64,000 bases of DNA from Argentina anserina (Eukaryota > Streptophyta > Magnoliopsida > Rosales > Rosaceae). The notes under the pieces are model-generated. The model was not told the DNA's origin and did no database searches. It saw nothing but the letters and a program-made list of their open reading frames with translations. Of this stretch, positions 24,867 through 37,199 are shown one piece after another (the stretch's first letter is position 1; every line of letters starts with the position of its first letter). The DNA lies in contig NC_065873.1 of NCBI RefSeq assembly GCF_933775445.1, positions 29,822,001-29,886,000 of the forward strand. Direction: 5' to 3'. Made by a program: the position numbers and the translations under genes.

Positions 24867-25700
24867 ATGGCCACTTCTCCTCCTGAATTTCCCGACATCA
24901 TACGGCCAGGGCTGATCCAGAGCATGGCTCCTTATCCAACGCCGTCCTCCGCCGAGCCACTTCCCTGCCCCCGCTGCAACTCCTCCAATACCAAGTTCTG
25001 CTACTACAACAACTACAACCTCTCTCAGCCCCGCCACTACTGTAAGGGATGCCGCCGCTACTGGACTCAAGGTGGGACCCTCCGTGACGTCCCCGTCGGC
25101 GGTGGAACTCGCAAGAAAGCCAAGCACTCTCACCGCGCGTCCTCCTCCAACTCCTCCAGCTCGCCTTCATCCTCCTCCCTCACCCACGAGACCGCACCTT
25201 ACAAACCCTCTTCCGACTCGGCGGTTGAAAAGCTGGAGTTGCCTTCCGTCCAACAACAACTCCTGAACCTTAACGACAACGTTCATGAAGGAGGGGTTTC
25301 CTTTTCGTCTCTGATAATGGAGAACTCGCAGGAACAACCTGGGTTCTTGTCTCTTGGTGGGTATGGTTACGAGTCGGGATTTGTCCATGGGTTCCAGCAA
25401 GGTTACGGGTACGGCACCAGAGCATCAGTGCTTGATTTTTCGGGTGAGATGGTCGGAGGTTTTGGTTGCTACTATGGTGCTCCTGTGGCTGCTGCGGCTT
25501 CTTCCGGGTTCGACATCAACACGTGGCAGATGGCGGTTGCTGATCATGGAGATCAAGGTGTTGGATTGGCTGGTTGGCCGGAGGTTCAGATTCTCAATTC
25601 CATGCCAGCTGTCACCGGTGGTAGTGGTGGTGCTGGTCTCAAGGAAGAAAAGGTGGTTGAGTCCTCCACTAGCCCTTGTCTTAATTCCCCTGCATTCTAG
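24867..25700 (+). CDS. Dof-type zinc finger transcription factor
   Basis: Single-exon gene of 277 residues. The Dof domain lies at about residues 32-82: [20 protein letters not shown] followed by [20 protein letters not shown]. Zinc ligands are Cys34, Cys37, Cys59 and Cys62 in CX2C-X21-CX2C spacing. A basic stretch [10 protein letters not shown] follows as a likely nuclear signal. The rest is low complexity: Ser-rich (91-110), then Gly/Tyr-rich. Dof factors bind AAAG cores and are plant specific. The C-terminal half ([22 protein letters not shown]) recalls group C/D members of the DOF3.1/DOF2.2 kind, but I cannot name the orthologue. The start sits in ACCATGGCC, a strong context, and is the first ATG after the TATA box. 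A Tourist-like MITE lies 270 bases downstream. Confidence 0.95.
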   Translation: MATSPPEFPDIIRPGLIQSMAPYPTPSSAEPLPCPRCNSSNTKFCYYNNYNLSQPRHYCKGCRRYWTQGGTLRDVPVGGGTRKKAKHSHRASSSNSSSSPSSSSLTHETAPYKPSSDSAVEKLELPSVQQQLLNLNDNVHEGGVSFSSLIMENSQEQPGFLSLGGYGYESGFVHGFQQGYGYGTRASVLDFSGEMVGGFGCYYGAPVAAAASSGFDINTWQMAVADHGDQGVGLAGWPEVQILNSMPAVTGGSGGAGLKEEKVVESSTSPCLNSPAF

Positions 25701-25966
25701 TGAGGAATGAGCAATGTTCTTTTGAGGTTGAGAAGCAATTTTTGTATCTAGGCCAGTCTCTGGTGCAGGGTTTGTAGTATAATATGGTAGGTATAACGGT
25801 TTAGGTTGCTAATGGTAGTTGCTTGTGATGCATCGGTTTGATATATCCCGGTAAATGAACATGAACACGAATTTCATTAGGGTTTTTTTTGGTGTGTTGC
25901 ATGGCCTTGCTTTGCTTTGCTTGGGAGTAGCTTGCTGTAGCTATGTAAATCTTTTGGTACTACTTA

Positions 25967-26493
25967 GAGCAAATCCACCGTTGGGTCATCTTGGGTGAAG
26001 ACCTGGGCCACGGGCATCAGTTTTCGCCCGTTTGGTTAATGACTTGGTCGCACATTTATAAATTATTAAATTGTATTACTTTTTCTTTGTTATTATTAAT
26101 AAGGGGATATAAATAAATTATGATACGTAATTATATATAGAGAATATTGTAAAGTTGTTTATAATTTTATTTTTGGCCTAGGGTCAAAATTTAGAAAAAA
26201 ATATCCCAGTTATTTCATATTTTATTTATTTATTTCATTACTAGTATTTATTAAATTGATTATTAATTTATAGTATTTAGATTTAAATATGAGTTGAATT
26301 AAATAGTGAAGATAAAAACATTAATGAGAGGAAAGACCTGGGTCACAAAAATGGGTGTCCTGGGTCTGACCCAAGGGAGCAAAGACCGGGGTCTTTTTTT
26401 TTGGTGAGTAGTGGAAACTTAATTTTTCTACTTGGGTCTTTGGATAATGTGGATTAAGACCACGTCCTAAAAAATGGAACGGTGGACCTGCTC
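25967..26493. mobile_element. Tourist-like (PIF/Harbinger) MITE, ~527 bp
   Basis: The ends are inverted: GAGCAAATCCACCGTTGGG on the left, and the reverse complement of the right end reads GAGCAGGTCCACCGTTCC. Both sides are flanked by TTA (25964-25966 and 26494-26496), the 3-bp duplication typical of PIF/Harbinger insertions. Subterminal GACCTGGG/GACCCAAG blocks also recur in inverted order. The AT-rich interior has no coding capacity. Confidence 0.78.
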
Positions 26494-26496
26494 TTA

Positions 26497-27081
26497 GTAT
26501 TGAGTCTTGGGACTTGAATTGAAGTCTTGCTCCATCATTTTATCTGTTTTGCTTCTCAATGTCAGCAATAATATCAACTTGACAACGGTTTCAAGGAAGC
26601 CGCAGTTCATCCTAGCTAGTTGCCTAGTTGGGTATGCCGTATTTAGTTCATCGCAGCATACAGTTGCAATCCTCCTAGGGGGGTTTTCGCCTGAGCTGTT
26701 GGCCTGATGCAGTGTTACTCGTGATCAGCTGCATGGTCTCCTTCCCCTGTTAGTCCCTTTCTACTTCTCTCCAATTGTGTACAATGACCAAGATCAAAGT
26801 CACAATCTACCCCAGCTAGATAGCAAACTACACACACAGACCACTGGCACTTGATACAGCTTCAGAATCTCTGAGAAATAAAGCACGAGAGTTTGGGTTC
26901 GGCGATGGCGAAGGCGATGGCAATTTCCATTTTCGATACCTAACCTCCATCATCCTAGATTCCTAGAAAGAGAGCACCATCTCTGCTACAGATGGGCCTT
27001 GTAACATCGGTACGAGTAAGCCCACTAACAATTGATAAATTAATAGTAACACTGCCCTATCTAGGACGTCGCTGAACTAGC
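26497..27081. other. Intergenic DNA downstream of the MITE
   Basis: Contains an open frame at 26507-26707 whose end (LVGYAVFSSSQHTVAILLGG) is hydrophobic but unassigned. It may be a decayed fragment. Nothing else recognised. Confidence 0.4.
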
Positions 27082-27402
27082 GTGCGTGGTCGTTTACCTC
27101 CATCATCTAATGTGAGCCAGAGGTCATGTAGTCCGGCATGCGATGCAACTCTAGAATGCAAATTTTTAAAACTACAGGAGATCGAGAAGCAATTCTTTGT
27201 GGAATTGCTGCTTATAACTTATCAGAGTTCGGAAGAAGACGATCATCCAGATTTCTCCATCGATGCAGATACCCACGGCAACATAGCTAGGTTGGTAAAT
27301 CATAATTCTGATTCAAACTTGTATGTGTGTTCCATTTGGTACTTAGATGTCATCAATTGTGCATCGAATTGGGCTATAAGTTATGATGAAAACTTTTGTT
27401 AA
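27082..27402 (+). pseudogene. Fragment resembling a SET-domain histone methyltransferase
   Basis: A 106-codon frame contains FSIDADTHGNIARLVNHNSD followed by SNLYV. This resembles the SET core IDA..GN[VI][AS]RF[IVL]NHSC.PNL of SUVH/SUVR lysine methyltransferases, which binds S-adenosylmethionine. The conserved NHSC is NHNSD here, so the catalytic motif is damaged. No other SET, pre-SET or post-SET pieces are visible nearby in either orientation. I read it as a captured or relic exon rather than a working gene. An alternative is chance similarity, since the matching part is only about 25 residues. Confidence 0.5.
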
Positions 27403-27613
27403 TAATGTTAATACCATGATGAAAATCAAATTATAGATGAACCCTAGTATCCCAGAAGAAAACTCTCATTATGCAAGTCTATTACAGTTTTTACCATAAA
27501 CAACATATATGCACCACAACTAGGACATTAACTTTGAAGTAACACATAGTGAAAGATTGTAACAAATATAGCAGATTTCTTAAGCAGAGAAGTGAACTGT
27601 CTGTCAACCAAGC

Positions 27614-30316
27614 TCAGGTAGGCGGCTTGAAGAACTTCAATTTGAGTCCGCTATTGACCATACTCCAGATGCCTCCAATTGAAAAGGCCAAACTGAAGGC
27701 AATCCCCAACCAGCCTAAGATCCAATTAAAATACCAATTGAAGCTGTATTTGGTGGGCTTTTTTATGAGAACCCACATGAAGCAAGGGTAGGCAAATGTG
27801 ACTGGGAGGGTTAGTCCTCCCAATAGCCCGGCAAGACTGGACAGGAAAGGCAGCGCCACCCCTATGAAAAATGAGATGAAGCCGTAGAATACTCTGAAAC
27901 CAGAACGGACCCAGATCGAACAGGGGCGGTTGGTACGACTAGTGTAACCAGCTTCAAAACTGTCGAATACAGGCATGGAGTATATCTGAAAGCTGCTCAG
28001 ACAATTGAACACAACTAATAGGAAACACATTGCAAGTAGTCCTCTGGAGATGTCATGACTATGGAATGCATATAATGCATTCAGTATCCCTCCAGAAGGC
28101 ATCTGTAACATTATGAAACATGTAAATAAATTATAGAACTAAAAAAATGCAACCATATGCAATATGTGATGAAATGTTAACAAGGAAGATAAATAAGTTT
28201 GTTGTGGGTGCATGTAGTATTTTAGCATGTATACATGTAGCTACTATAATCTGAAGCATGCACCTGAATAAAGCACCTAATATTAATATTCAAACATGCC
28301 GAGGTATTGCAAGGTTAGCCAGAAAGCTTACAAGGTTTCCATATGCCCAGAATCCTCCAATTGCAACAGGGAACACACACATGGCGATCAAGACATAGGC
28401 TACCTTTGCCCCTTTCCACATGGGTACATGAGCTGGGTGTTTAAAGGTTGATGGCATAGTTGCCTAAACAAGTAAATGAAATTTTTAGGATAAGAAAAAG
28501 TGAAAACGATTAGTTACGTATAGATGTTAACAAGACAGAGATATTGAATGAATATATTACCTGAATCTCCAGAACTAAGTTGTGGCCTCTGAATGCAAAG
28601 GCTATTATACCTAGTGCATTCAAGGCTGCAAAGAGGGAAGCAGAGAAAGATGGTAATGGAAGCGATTCATAAGACATTGTGGGTGGTCTTGGTTGGCTTA
28701 CAGAGAGGACCCAAACCATTGTCGAATAAGTGATGGCTGTGACAGCTCCTACTAATGAAAGTCCGGCTATTGAATTGAGATTCGGAAGCTGAGACAGAAC
28801 GATACACAATGAGGTGAATACTAGGTACCACTCCACTGTTGTTAGGGGATTTGATGAACAGAGAGGCCCGCAAACAATCTGGAAAAATAGCTTCATGGTC
28901 TCTCCTCCAATGAGAATCAAAGCGGTTGCAGTTCCTGCTGATAGGTACACGGTAGGGAAAAGAGCAAGCCAAACACCCAATCTTTCCCCTGCAAAATAGG
29001 AAATGCATATGCAATGGCATACATTAAGCACTTGTTCATAAGTTAAGATCAAGCATTGCAGCCATTAAATAAAAGTACTTACCAAAGGCTGCTTGAGCAA
29101 GCTCCACATATCTGTTGTACCTCTTTCCAGGAACAGCTTCATGTAGCTGAACTAGAATCCACAATGTGTATAGCTGCCAGAAGTAGGCGATGGTTAGGGA
29201 AAGAGTTCCCCAACTCCTGTGAAACAATAATTCAAGACAAGAAAAACCAAGTCAATTTTATTTAACCAGTTCAGATCTTTTACTCGGTGGTTTTGTTTCA
29301 TCATAATTTCAGGTACCTTAAAACTTTAGATATATATCTGAATTCAATCATATTAAAGATTAAGTTGACCAGAATGGAACATAATTGAGCTGAATTGGAT
29401 GTGAAGAAATATAAAAGCAATACCTATATAATTCACCTTCTTTATAATTAACAAGAAACAATTTGGATGTGAAGAAATATAAAGCACTGTAACAAAGGGA
29501 ATACTGTAACAAAGGTATAAAGGCTCCTCTATTGTTAAAGGAAGAAGAAGAATTATGATCGGACCCAGTAAGAGATATTTCCACAATCTGTGGGAAAGCA
29601 AAAGATAAAGTGACAGAAATGACTTTCCTGAAGGATGTTCTCTATGTCTTTTTAAACATGAAAACCTGTTCATAATTATCATTATCATTCTTAGCAACAA
29701 ATGCAACCACTTTATCCCTTTAGACCCACAATCCATAAACTTTAGTCAAAATCCTCACCGGCAGCAGGTGAGGAACAGACAGATCATACAAATATTAAGA
29801 CCCCCCATTAGAATCATTAGCAATTAATCACAATCAAGCACAAAATGCCAACAATAGTTTGAAAAAAAACTGTATAATTTGCTTAATGTGAAAATGAATA
29901 TCAGAACAGGGTAAAGAGATGAATTGAAATTACCAGCCAAGAAATGAGAAGGCGACAGGAAGAACCAAAGCCTGGAATCCAACACCAGCATTGAGGTTGT
30001 GGAACGCAGCGTAGTGAGCATTTCCATTGCGAGACTCGGTGATGGGAAGCCAAGCGTCCTGAGGGTTGAGCTTGGTGAGGTGTCCCATCTCCTCCAGATA
30101 ACCCTTCATGTTGATCAGAACCCTCTTCATCGGAGTCCCAATGGGGCTCAAGAACCTAGGCGATATGAACGACGTCGGAGTCCACGCCGACGACTTTGCC
30201 TCCTTGGACGGCGGCCTCGGCGACCTCTGCCCTGAGGGTGTCTGTATCTCCGGCGTGGACACCCCTCGTGGCGTGGCCGGAATTGAAATGAGCTCCGTCT
30301 CCGGCCTCTCGTCCAT
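27614..30316 (-). CDS. LHT8: Lysine/histidine transporter-like 8 (AAAP amino acid permease)
   Basis: Five exons on the minus strand: 30316-29934, 29216-29083, 28988-28561, 28463-28332 and 28102-27614, giving 521 residues (Arabidopsis LHTL8 about 519). The cytosolic N-terminus is Ser/Pro-rich (ISIPATPRGVSTPEIQTPSG and WTPTSFISPRFLSPIGTP), a signature of the LHT8 branch. It is followed by 10-11 membrane segments of the amino acid/auxin permease family: GVGFQALVLPVAFSFLGW, LYTLWILVQLHEAVPGKRYN, ERLGVWLALFPTVYLSAGTA and RVFYGFISFFIGVALPFLSS. It probably carries amino acids across the plasma membrane by proton symport. The exact substrate is not shown for this branch by sequence. The start is the first Met (MDERPETELISI). 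No lesion seen. Intron 1 is 717 bases and contains small direct duplications. Confidence 0.94.
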
Positions 30317-33300
30317 TTCGCTGTATCTTCTTCTTCTTCTCTAACTAGCTAACTAGCCAGAGCTTAATCAAAGAGCTAGCTACTAGCTAGAGACTTGTAT
30401 GTCAGTAGCTGTGTCACTCAAACTCACACTCAAGTTATGTTTGTGACTTTGTGTAGCTTTGTATAAATAATAGAGGGGAGTGAAGATCGAAGCACGGGAA
30501 GGGCGGAGTGGTATATTTGTATATATATAGATATATAGATACAGGTAATAATGAAAATATTAAAATGGTGTAAAAATGGTGGTGGAGTTGGAAACTTGGA
30601 GGTAGCTGTTTGTTTGCTCTCTCTGGTTTTTGGGTTTCAGGAGTACTGAGGGTAGTGTCGGAGCAGATAGGTAGCTATGAGGGTCAGTGAGTAATCATAG
30701 CCAGGGGGAATGGGGCCTTTGAGTGTAAGTGAGTGAGTGTGAATGAATGAGTGAGACTGATGAGACGCGATCGAATATGGAGACGAGGATGTGAGTTTAA
30801 GCATAAAAGTTTGAATAGTTTCTTAACCTCTTGCCCTCTTCTCTTGTGTAACGTATAACTTATGGTGGACCGCCGCCCACGGTGGCGATAGAGGTGTTTA
30901 CCTCCGTGAACAAGACCGAGCTAGCCACAACGTCGTGTGCGTTATTTTGGAGGAGGGCGGCGCCGGTTAGGTCAAACAGTCAAGGGTGGTGAAGTGAGAA
31001 GAGGGACCCACAAGCTCTGGGGACTCGCGGAATTTGCGGGTTATGGAGGCACGCGACGTGAAGAGCGTGGAGGATGGGGAAATGATGATAGAGACATTAT
31101 TATTGTTCATGGTGTTTGGCGTGTGGACAAGCTTTTCGAGTCTACTCTCCACAAGTTACTAAGTGATAAGCAAGCTGAAGCACGGTGACTGTTACAACAT
31201 CTCTAACAATTATGCGTTTTGGAGAAAAATAAAAATGTGAAGAAAAAATGTTAACTTTTCACTCTTTCTCCGTCCGATTCTCCAAAATAAATGGACGAAA
31301 GCTAAATGGAAAATGTAGTGCTTGAATCATCAAAGAGTGAAAAACACAGCGGCTGGTAGTACTAAGTTGCATCGATCAGGGGAAGTAGCAGAGATATTCA
31401 GAGCGGCGGAAATGGCGATGTATGGGCGGTGAAGGCGTGGGGGTTGATGGTCCCCGGCGGAGGACCATTGGCGGTTGGTAGGGCCGTGGTGGTGCTGCTG
31501 GTATTCTGGTAACTTTGAAAAAAGTGGTGAAAAAAACAAATGGAAGAGAAGAAACAGAATCACGTGATTCCGTCTCGGTTCGCTGCTAGCGACCTAGTGC
31601 GACCTGCTTTTATTGTTTTTCAACTATTACTTGATTTTGTTTATGTGGTAAAGTCGTAAAAGTGCTACAAGGTTTGCTTGGAAAGTTGACTCGATGATTC
31701 TACTGTCACGCATAGCCAAAAATGAAAATTTTACTTCCGTAGAAAGTAGGAACGCAGGGCAATGCAAAGCAATAATCCAGAAGCATCTGAATGCTTTTAA
31801 TTATGAGTTCGATGGTTCTTATTCTTAATACATTCACTATGAACCAGCTAGTTCCGGCAATGAAAACGGCGATGGCCCAGAAATCGATCGAGTCCGTCAT
31901 TTCCAGCCGAAAGCATAGTGCTTGTCTAGCCGTCAACTTTTTCCTTTTGTTAGTTGGTACTCTAAACTTAGTATATGTGCTATGGAGGATATAATAAACC
32001 TCGATTAGGGGAAAGAAATAAAGAAACATGTACAAACTTGAATACTTGATCCTGTATGTCAAAATGTACTTCAAGATTGTCTCGTGGTACCTTAGATTGG
32101 GCTGGAGATAGCTACTTTTGCTTATAACACTGAGGAGAAAGTAGCAAATCTTGGGCCTTATTAATTCTCAACAAATTTAATGGTTTACTACATGGCTTCA
32201 GTCTGAAATAATTGAACAAGCCCAGTAAGCTTCTAATGGGTACATATGTGCAGAATTTTTTTTTTAGAAGCAACTTAGTCAGATCTTATTGTCATAATAT
32301 ATAAAATTATTAATTATATGTAGGTAGGGCTGCACATAAAAACCAGTAACCCCAAACCCTTCTCGATTATATCCCGAAAATTACTAGGATGAGATGTGAA
32401 TCTTGTCCCTTTTAATTACAGCAAGATGTGACAAGAGATTGATAGCTTGAATCTCGTTAATGTCTGTCACATCCCACCGTTTAAAATAATTTTAAATTAT
32501 TATATATTTGAAACTCATTTATGTTAATAACAAATCCGTAGTATGAACCATTTGTGGCTAATCGGTAGTGTTTTAGAACATTAAATGCATTTTTTATTGA
32601 AATTCACTTTTGAATATTAATTTGTTGATGTGAAATTGAAAATTAAAAAAAGATTTGATACAATTTATATTAATTTGTCGAAATTCAAAAGTCAAAAGTA
32701 ATAAACTAGTACTTTTGTTAGATGTTTTACAGGCCCGTCCAAAAAAAGAATCGATACAATTTATTGGTCCATTAAGCTAGCAGAGTAAGCAGAACTATAA
32801 AAAGAGAAGTATCAAAACAGCGGAGAAAAGTATTCCAAGTATGAACATCTTTACCTGGTCTAATTTCTAAAGTCCTCGAATGTGGTCATTATATGCAGAT
32901 AATGGATATGAAATTTTAGAATTTCATGTTGTCTGGTTCACATTAGTTGGCGGGTGCTGACTACGACAAGAGCTGAAAGTGAAACTAATTAACTATAAGT
33001 TAATTTGAAACAAATGTACTGATATAAGATCAACGTCTTCCTCTTCATTTGTTACCTAATCCGATCGAACGACAACGAAATTCAATGTCAATTTCCAAAA
33101 TCTATACACACGTTTGGGATACGGACTTTGAAATAACTTGATTATTGTAATTACAAAAGCCCCATTTAGTTTGTTTTCATAATCTGATGTATGCATCCAT
33201 GTTTTTTTTTCCGATGGATACATCTACTCATCTATGCAGTTATCCATAATAACTTGAGATGGAGAGTAATGAAAACAATGAGTTCAGATCGTATTAGAAT

Positions 33301-35528
33301 GAAGATTTGATGAACTTTGTGACACCGGAGGTCTTACAATCACTAAGGCTATTGAGGTAATATATTCGGTTAGAAGTAAACTCGATTCTCGTTCTTTCAT
33401 TTATTTATTCTTCTCACTTAATTCATTGATATGTACGAGTTGAGTGACATTATTGTCTATACCGTATTCATTAGATGCGTTTATGTTAATTACATTTTAT
33501 CGAGAAGAGAACTAAGTAGTTGATGCAATAACTTGGGTCTTAGTTATGATAGTTTTACGTTGTGACATTGTAGGACAAATGCCCCCAAATCTTACTTGCG
33601 CCTATTATATAAGAGAAACTATTTGGGCAGCTTAATAATTTCTAACTTTGTTAGGTTGGCTTTTCCTCATGACTCATGAGAAGTATGGTTTCGATGAGTA
33701 CATCGCGCTATTATACTTTTTATTTCAATAACCGGTTCTAACGTAAGTTGATCTTCTATTCGTAAAAATCATTGAAGCTTGACAAACATGATTATACCAT
33801 AAACGTAATTCTTTTCATAATTTGGTAGTCTAAGACTAAGACTGATGGTGTGCTAGAGCATTATTAATTGCGAGGATTATATATGCTCATGTATGATTAG
33901 TCATCTACATTCCTAAATCCAATCAACTAACAATGTTGGTGACGCATGCACTTCCGTCATCGATTGCCTGCCTCATACGAGTCATGACCTGGAGAATCCA
34001 ATTTGAGGTAGCACTTCAGAGCTTCTGAAACTCAAATTGTAAATGGTCAACAAGGGCCATTTCCTTTCCAAATATAATATTTCATGTTTAGCTTCCTTTT
34101 GTTTTTTCTATTACCTTCGGATTTACCTAAGTTTGATCCTATTTGAATATTCACTGTGGCATTTAGATCGATCGGTGCTCGAAATACTGGAATTCAGTAC
34201 TATTGTAGCAATTATACAATTTGCACTAAGGAGGACACTTGTTTCTGTTAACCAAATTGCCGGACGGAGAAAAGCGCCACCGCGCAAATATAGGGTTTGT
34301 TGACGGAAATGGGCAGAACGGGGCAGATAATATCAATGACTGCGTATAGAGCTAGGCTACTCCTTGTACGGTGTTTAAATGACGTAACAATCAGATTACA
34401 TGAGTGGGTAGACAAAACGAAGATAGCAGGAAAGTGTCAAGGTTTAATTTGCCCAACAAAAAGAAAAAACTAGCAGGAAGGTGGGAGGTTAGGAGGTAGA
34501 TCTATTAGGATTTAGGAGATTCCAGCCAATGTTGTAGTCAAAGTCAACTAAATGGATGGACACCCACAGCCACTACTACCCTCAGTTCCTTCACATATTT
34601 ACACCCCCGTGACACCACCCTCTTGTGAATTTATGTGCGTATTTGATTTGCTAAGGTCTCTCCTTATTTTCAAATCTGTTATGGGGTAATGTAGGTTATA
34701 CGAATAGATACATGTTATGTTATACGAGATTAGAAGACTATTGACTTCGGTTATGGTTTTCACAATATGTCATCTAAGGATGACAAATCAAAAATAATAT
34801 ACCGTAATTTTTGTCTAACCAAACAAAGTGTTACATTACATTTTGCTGTTTAGACTCGTACATTACCGATCAGTCTCAACAAACATGTACTCATTTAAGG
34901 CCTATTTTGGAACAACTTCACTGACCATATCCACAACAATTTTGTTAAGATTTTTCTAAACAATTTATTTATTAACAGTATTTATAAAAATAATATTTAT
35001 GAAATATAAGCCTGTTTTAGTTTAAAATTAATTTTTTACCGTATAATAAAAATAGATTTTTTTTAAATCGCACCAATACTAAACTAGTCCAAAGTCATAT
35101 TCCTTCTAAAAAAAAGTATGCACAAGAAACTTTCTTGATTCGACAGACAGAGGCAGAATCGTAAATAAGAAAGGAAGCGAGCCGAATATGGATCCACAGA
35201 AAAAAGCCGCCGGTTCTATTAATTAAATAGGTACTTTTCGCAAGCGAAGCCCAATCTTTGGAATTGCTGGCCGTCTAAAAACCTCCCCACCAGCCGAGAC
35301 TGGTCTCCACCCTCTCCCTCTCTGAGCCAAAGCTCAGAGTAAACCCTCAATCCCAATCTCACCCAGTTTGATTCAAAATCTCCGATTCAACTCCACCATT
35401 CTCCGCTCACCGTCTTCTGCTACCAAAATGGCCTTCCCTGGTTGCTGTTAGCCTCCTCTAGGTTAATTTTCCTCCTCTCCGACACCGCAATTTACCAACC
35501 CCTCACTTTCTTGTTACAATTTGCTCTC
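30317..35528. other. 5.2 kb gene-free interval
   Basis: Divergent region between LHT8 and the plastid peptidase, so each end should hold a promoter. The first 500 bases hold LHT8 leader-like purine-rich sequence. The middle (32,200-35,000) is strongly AT-rich. Open frames at 30937-31188, 31330-31563, 31706-32074 and 34043-34303 do not resemble known proteins and lack splice partners. No element with clear ends was found, although the AT-rich centre may hold decayed repeats. Confidence 0.5.
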
Positions 35529-37199
35529 ATGGCGATTCGAGTCACCCTCAACTTCTCCGGCTACGTGGCCCAAAATCTAGCCTCCTCCGCCTGCATCCGC
35601 GTCACTAATGGCCGCGGAATCCACGAGTGCTGGGTTAGGTCTCTTCTCTTCGGCACCAACCAGAAGGTCGATCTCGACCCCTCCGGCCACGTCCCCAATC
35701 ACTTCCCCGGATTCTCGGCCCAGTCCAAGCCCAAGGCTCCGGCTCCGACCACCACCTCCCTCTACAGCGCCCTCGCCGAAGAGTTTCTCGGCCCGGGGTC
35801 CAATACTCCGATTATTTCCACCGTGTTCTCCGTTATAAAGTCAACTGCCGCCGTCACCGGTTCTTCTCTGGCGTCTCCGTCTGTCGGTAAGAGGATTTCG
35901 CCGGTGAAGCCCGGTACGATCATGCCGTTCTTGCAGGCGGCGAAGTGGCTTCCCTGCAACGAGTCTGTTCCGGCGAAATTGTTGACCGAGATGGACAAGA
36001 AGAAAGTGCGCGGGGATGATGAGGCTTTGGAGCCGGCTAAGGCCGCCGAGTTGAGCAAGAGTGGACTGCAGAGGAGCGGCTGGCTGTCGCGGCTCTTGAA
36101 TTCTTGCTCGGATGATGCTAAGGCAGTCTTCACTGCTGTGACTGTCAGCGTCTTGTTCCGGTCGTCCTTGGCTGAGCCAAGGTCCATTCCTTCCACTTCA
36201 ATGTACCCTACTCTCGATGTTGGTGATCGCGTTTTGGCTGAGAAGGTGAGAAATGTTCATATCAGTTCATCATTATTGTCGAATTTGTTAAGTGGTTTGA
36301 TTGATAGAAGCATGTTGATAAAATGTTGTACTCTGATTATATGTTTTGTGTGTTATCTGAGAAATATCTGCTTATCTTTTGATGGACAGGTTTCATATCT
36401 CTTCAGAAAGCCTGAGGCTTCAGATATAGTGATTTTCAAGGCACCTCCTATCTTGCAGGTATTGTGTATAACTTTTTTACAGAATGAATAGTGAATTGCT
36501 GTTTGTTGTTTCTGAGAGCTTTGTGATGTGTGGTGTTGACACTTTTTGTGTTCTTTGCAATATGTAGGAAATTGGCTTTAGCTCAGGCGATGTGTTCATT
36601 AAAAGAATTGTCGCCACCGCTGGAGATTATGTCGAGGTAAGATATTGATATTCTTGGTTATTGTGCGTTTTAATTGCATTTGTGATTTTGTGTGCAAGTA
36701 GTAGAATTCATTGTTGCAATTTGTAATGTTCATGTGGTTCTTTGCAATAGGCACATGATGGGAAATTGCTGGTGAATGGTGTAATTCAAAATGAAAATTA
36801 CATATTGGAGCCTCTTGCCTATGAAATGGAACCAATTGTAAGATCTCTTGTTCATGACTCTTTTTGGCCAATTGGTTTGCATATACAGGTTCAATTACTG
36901 ACGAGTGTTATGTTTGATTTTGCAGCTCATTCCAGAAGGGTATGTCTTTGTAATGGGGGATAACCGCAACAACAGTTTTGACTCTCATAACTGGTACTTT
37001 AGACTCCCAGTATATATTTTTGATTATCACCACTCCTGACTGTGTATTGACTCTGACATGCTGATCTTATTTTGTGTTCAGGGGTCCCCTTCCTGTAAAA
37101 AACATTCTTGGTAGATCCGTGTTTCGCTACTGGCCTCCCTCTAAAGTTTCTGACATTATGCATGAACCTCATGTAGAAAAATCTGTGGCAATTTCTTGA
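35529..37199 (+). CDS. TPP1 (PLSP1): Thylakoidal processing peptidase (plastidic type I signal peptidase)
   Basis: Six exons: 35529-36245, 36390-36458, 36568-36636, 36751-36837, 36926-36993 and 37082-37199, giving 375 residues. The N-terminal ~180 residues are Ser/Ala/Pro-rich, consistent with a plastid transit peptide, followed by a membrane anchor region ([20 protein letters not shown]). The S26A catalytic dyad is visible: Ser224 in [10 protein letters not shown] and Lys274 in [14 protein letters not shown]. The box [17 protein letters not shown] (about 325-341) follows. The enzyme removes thylakoid-transfer signals from lumenal proteins and matures the envelope channel Toc75. I chose the ATG at 35529 ([17 protein letters not shown]), which matches the usual TPP start. 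An in-frame ATG at 35442 would add 29 residues. No defects seen. Confidence 0.94.
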
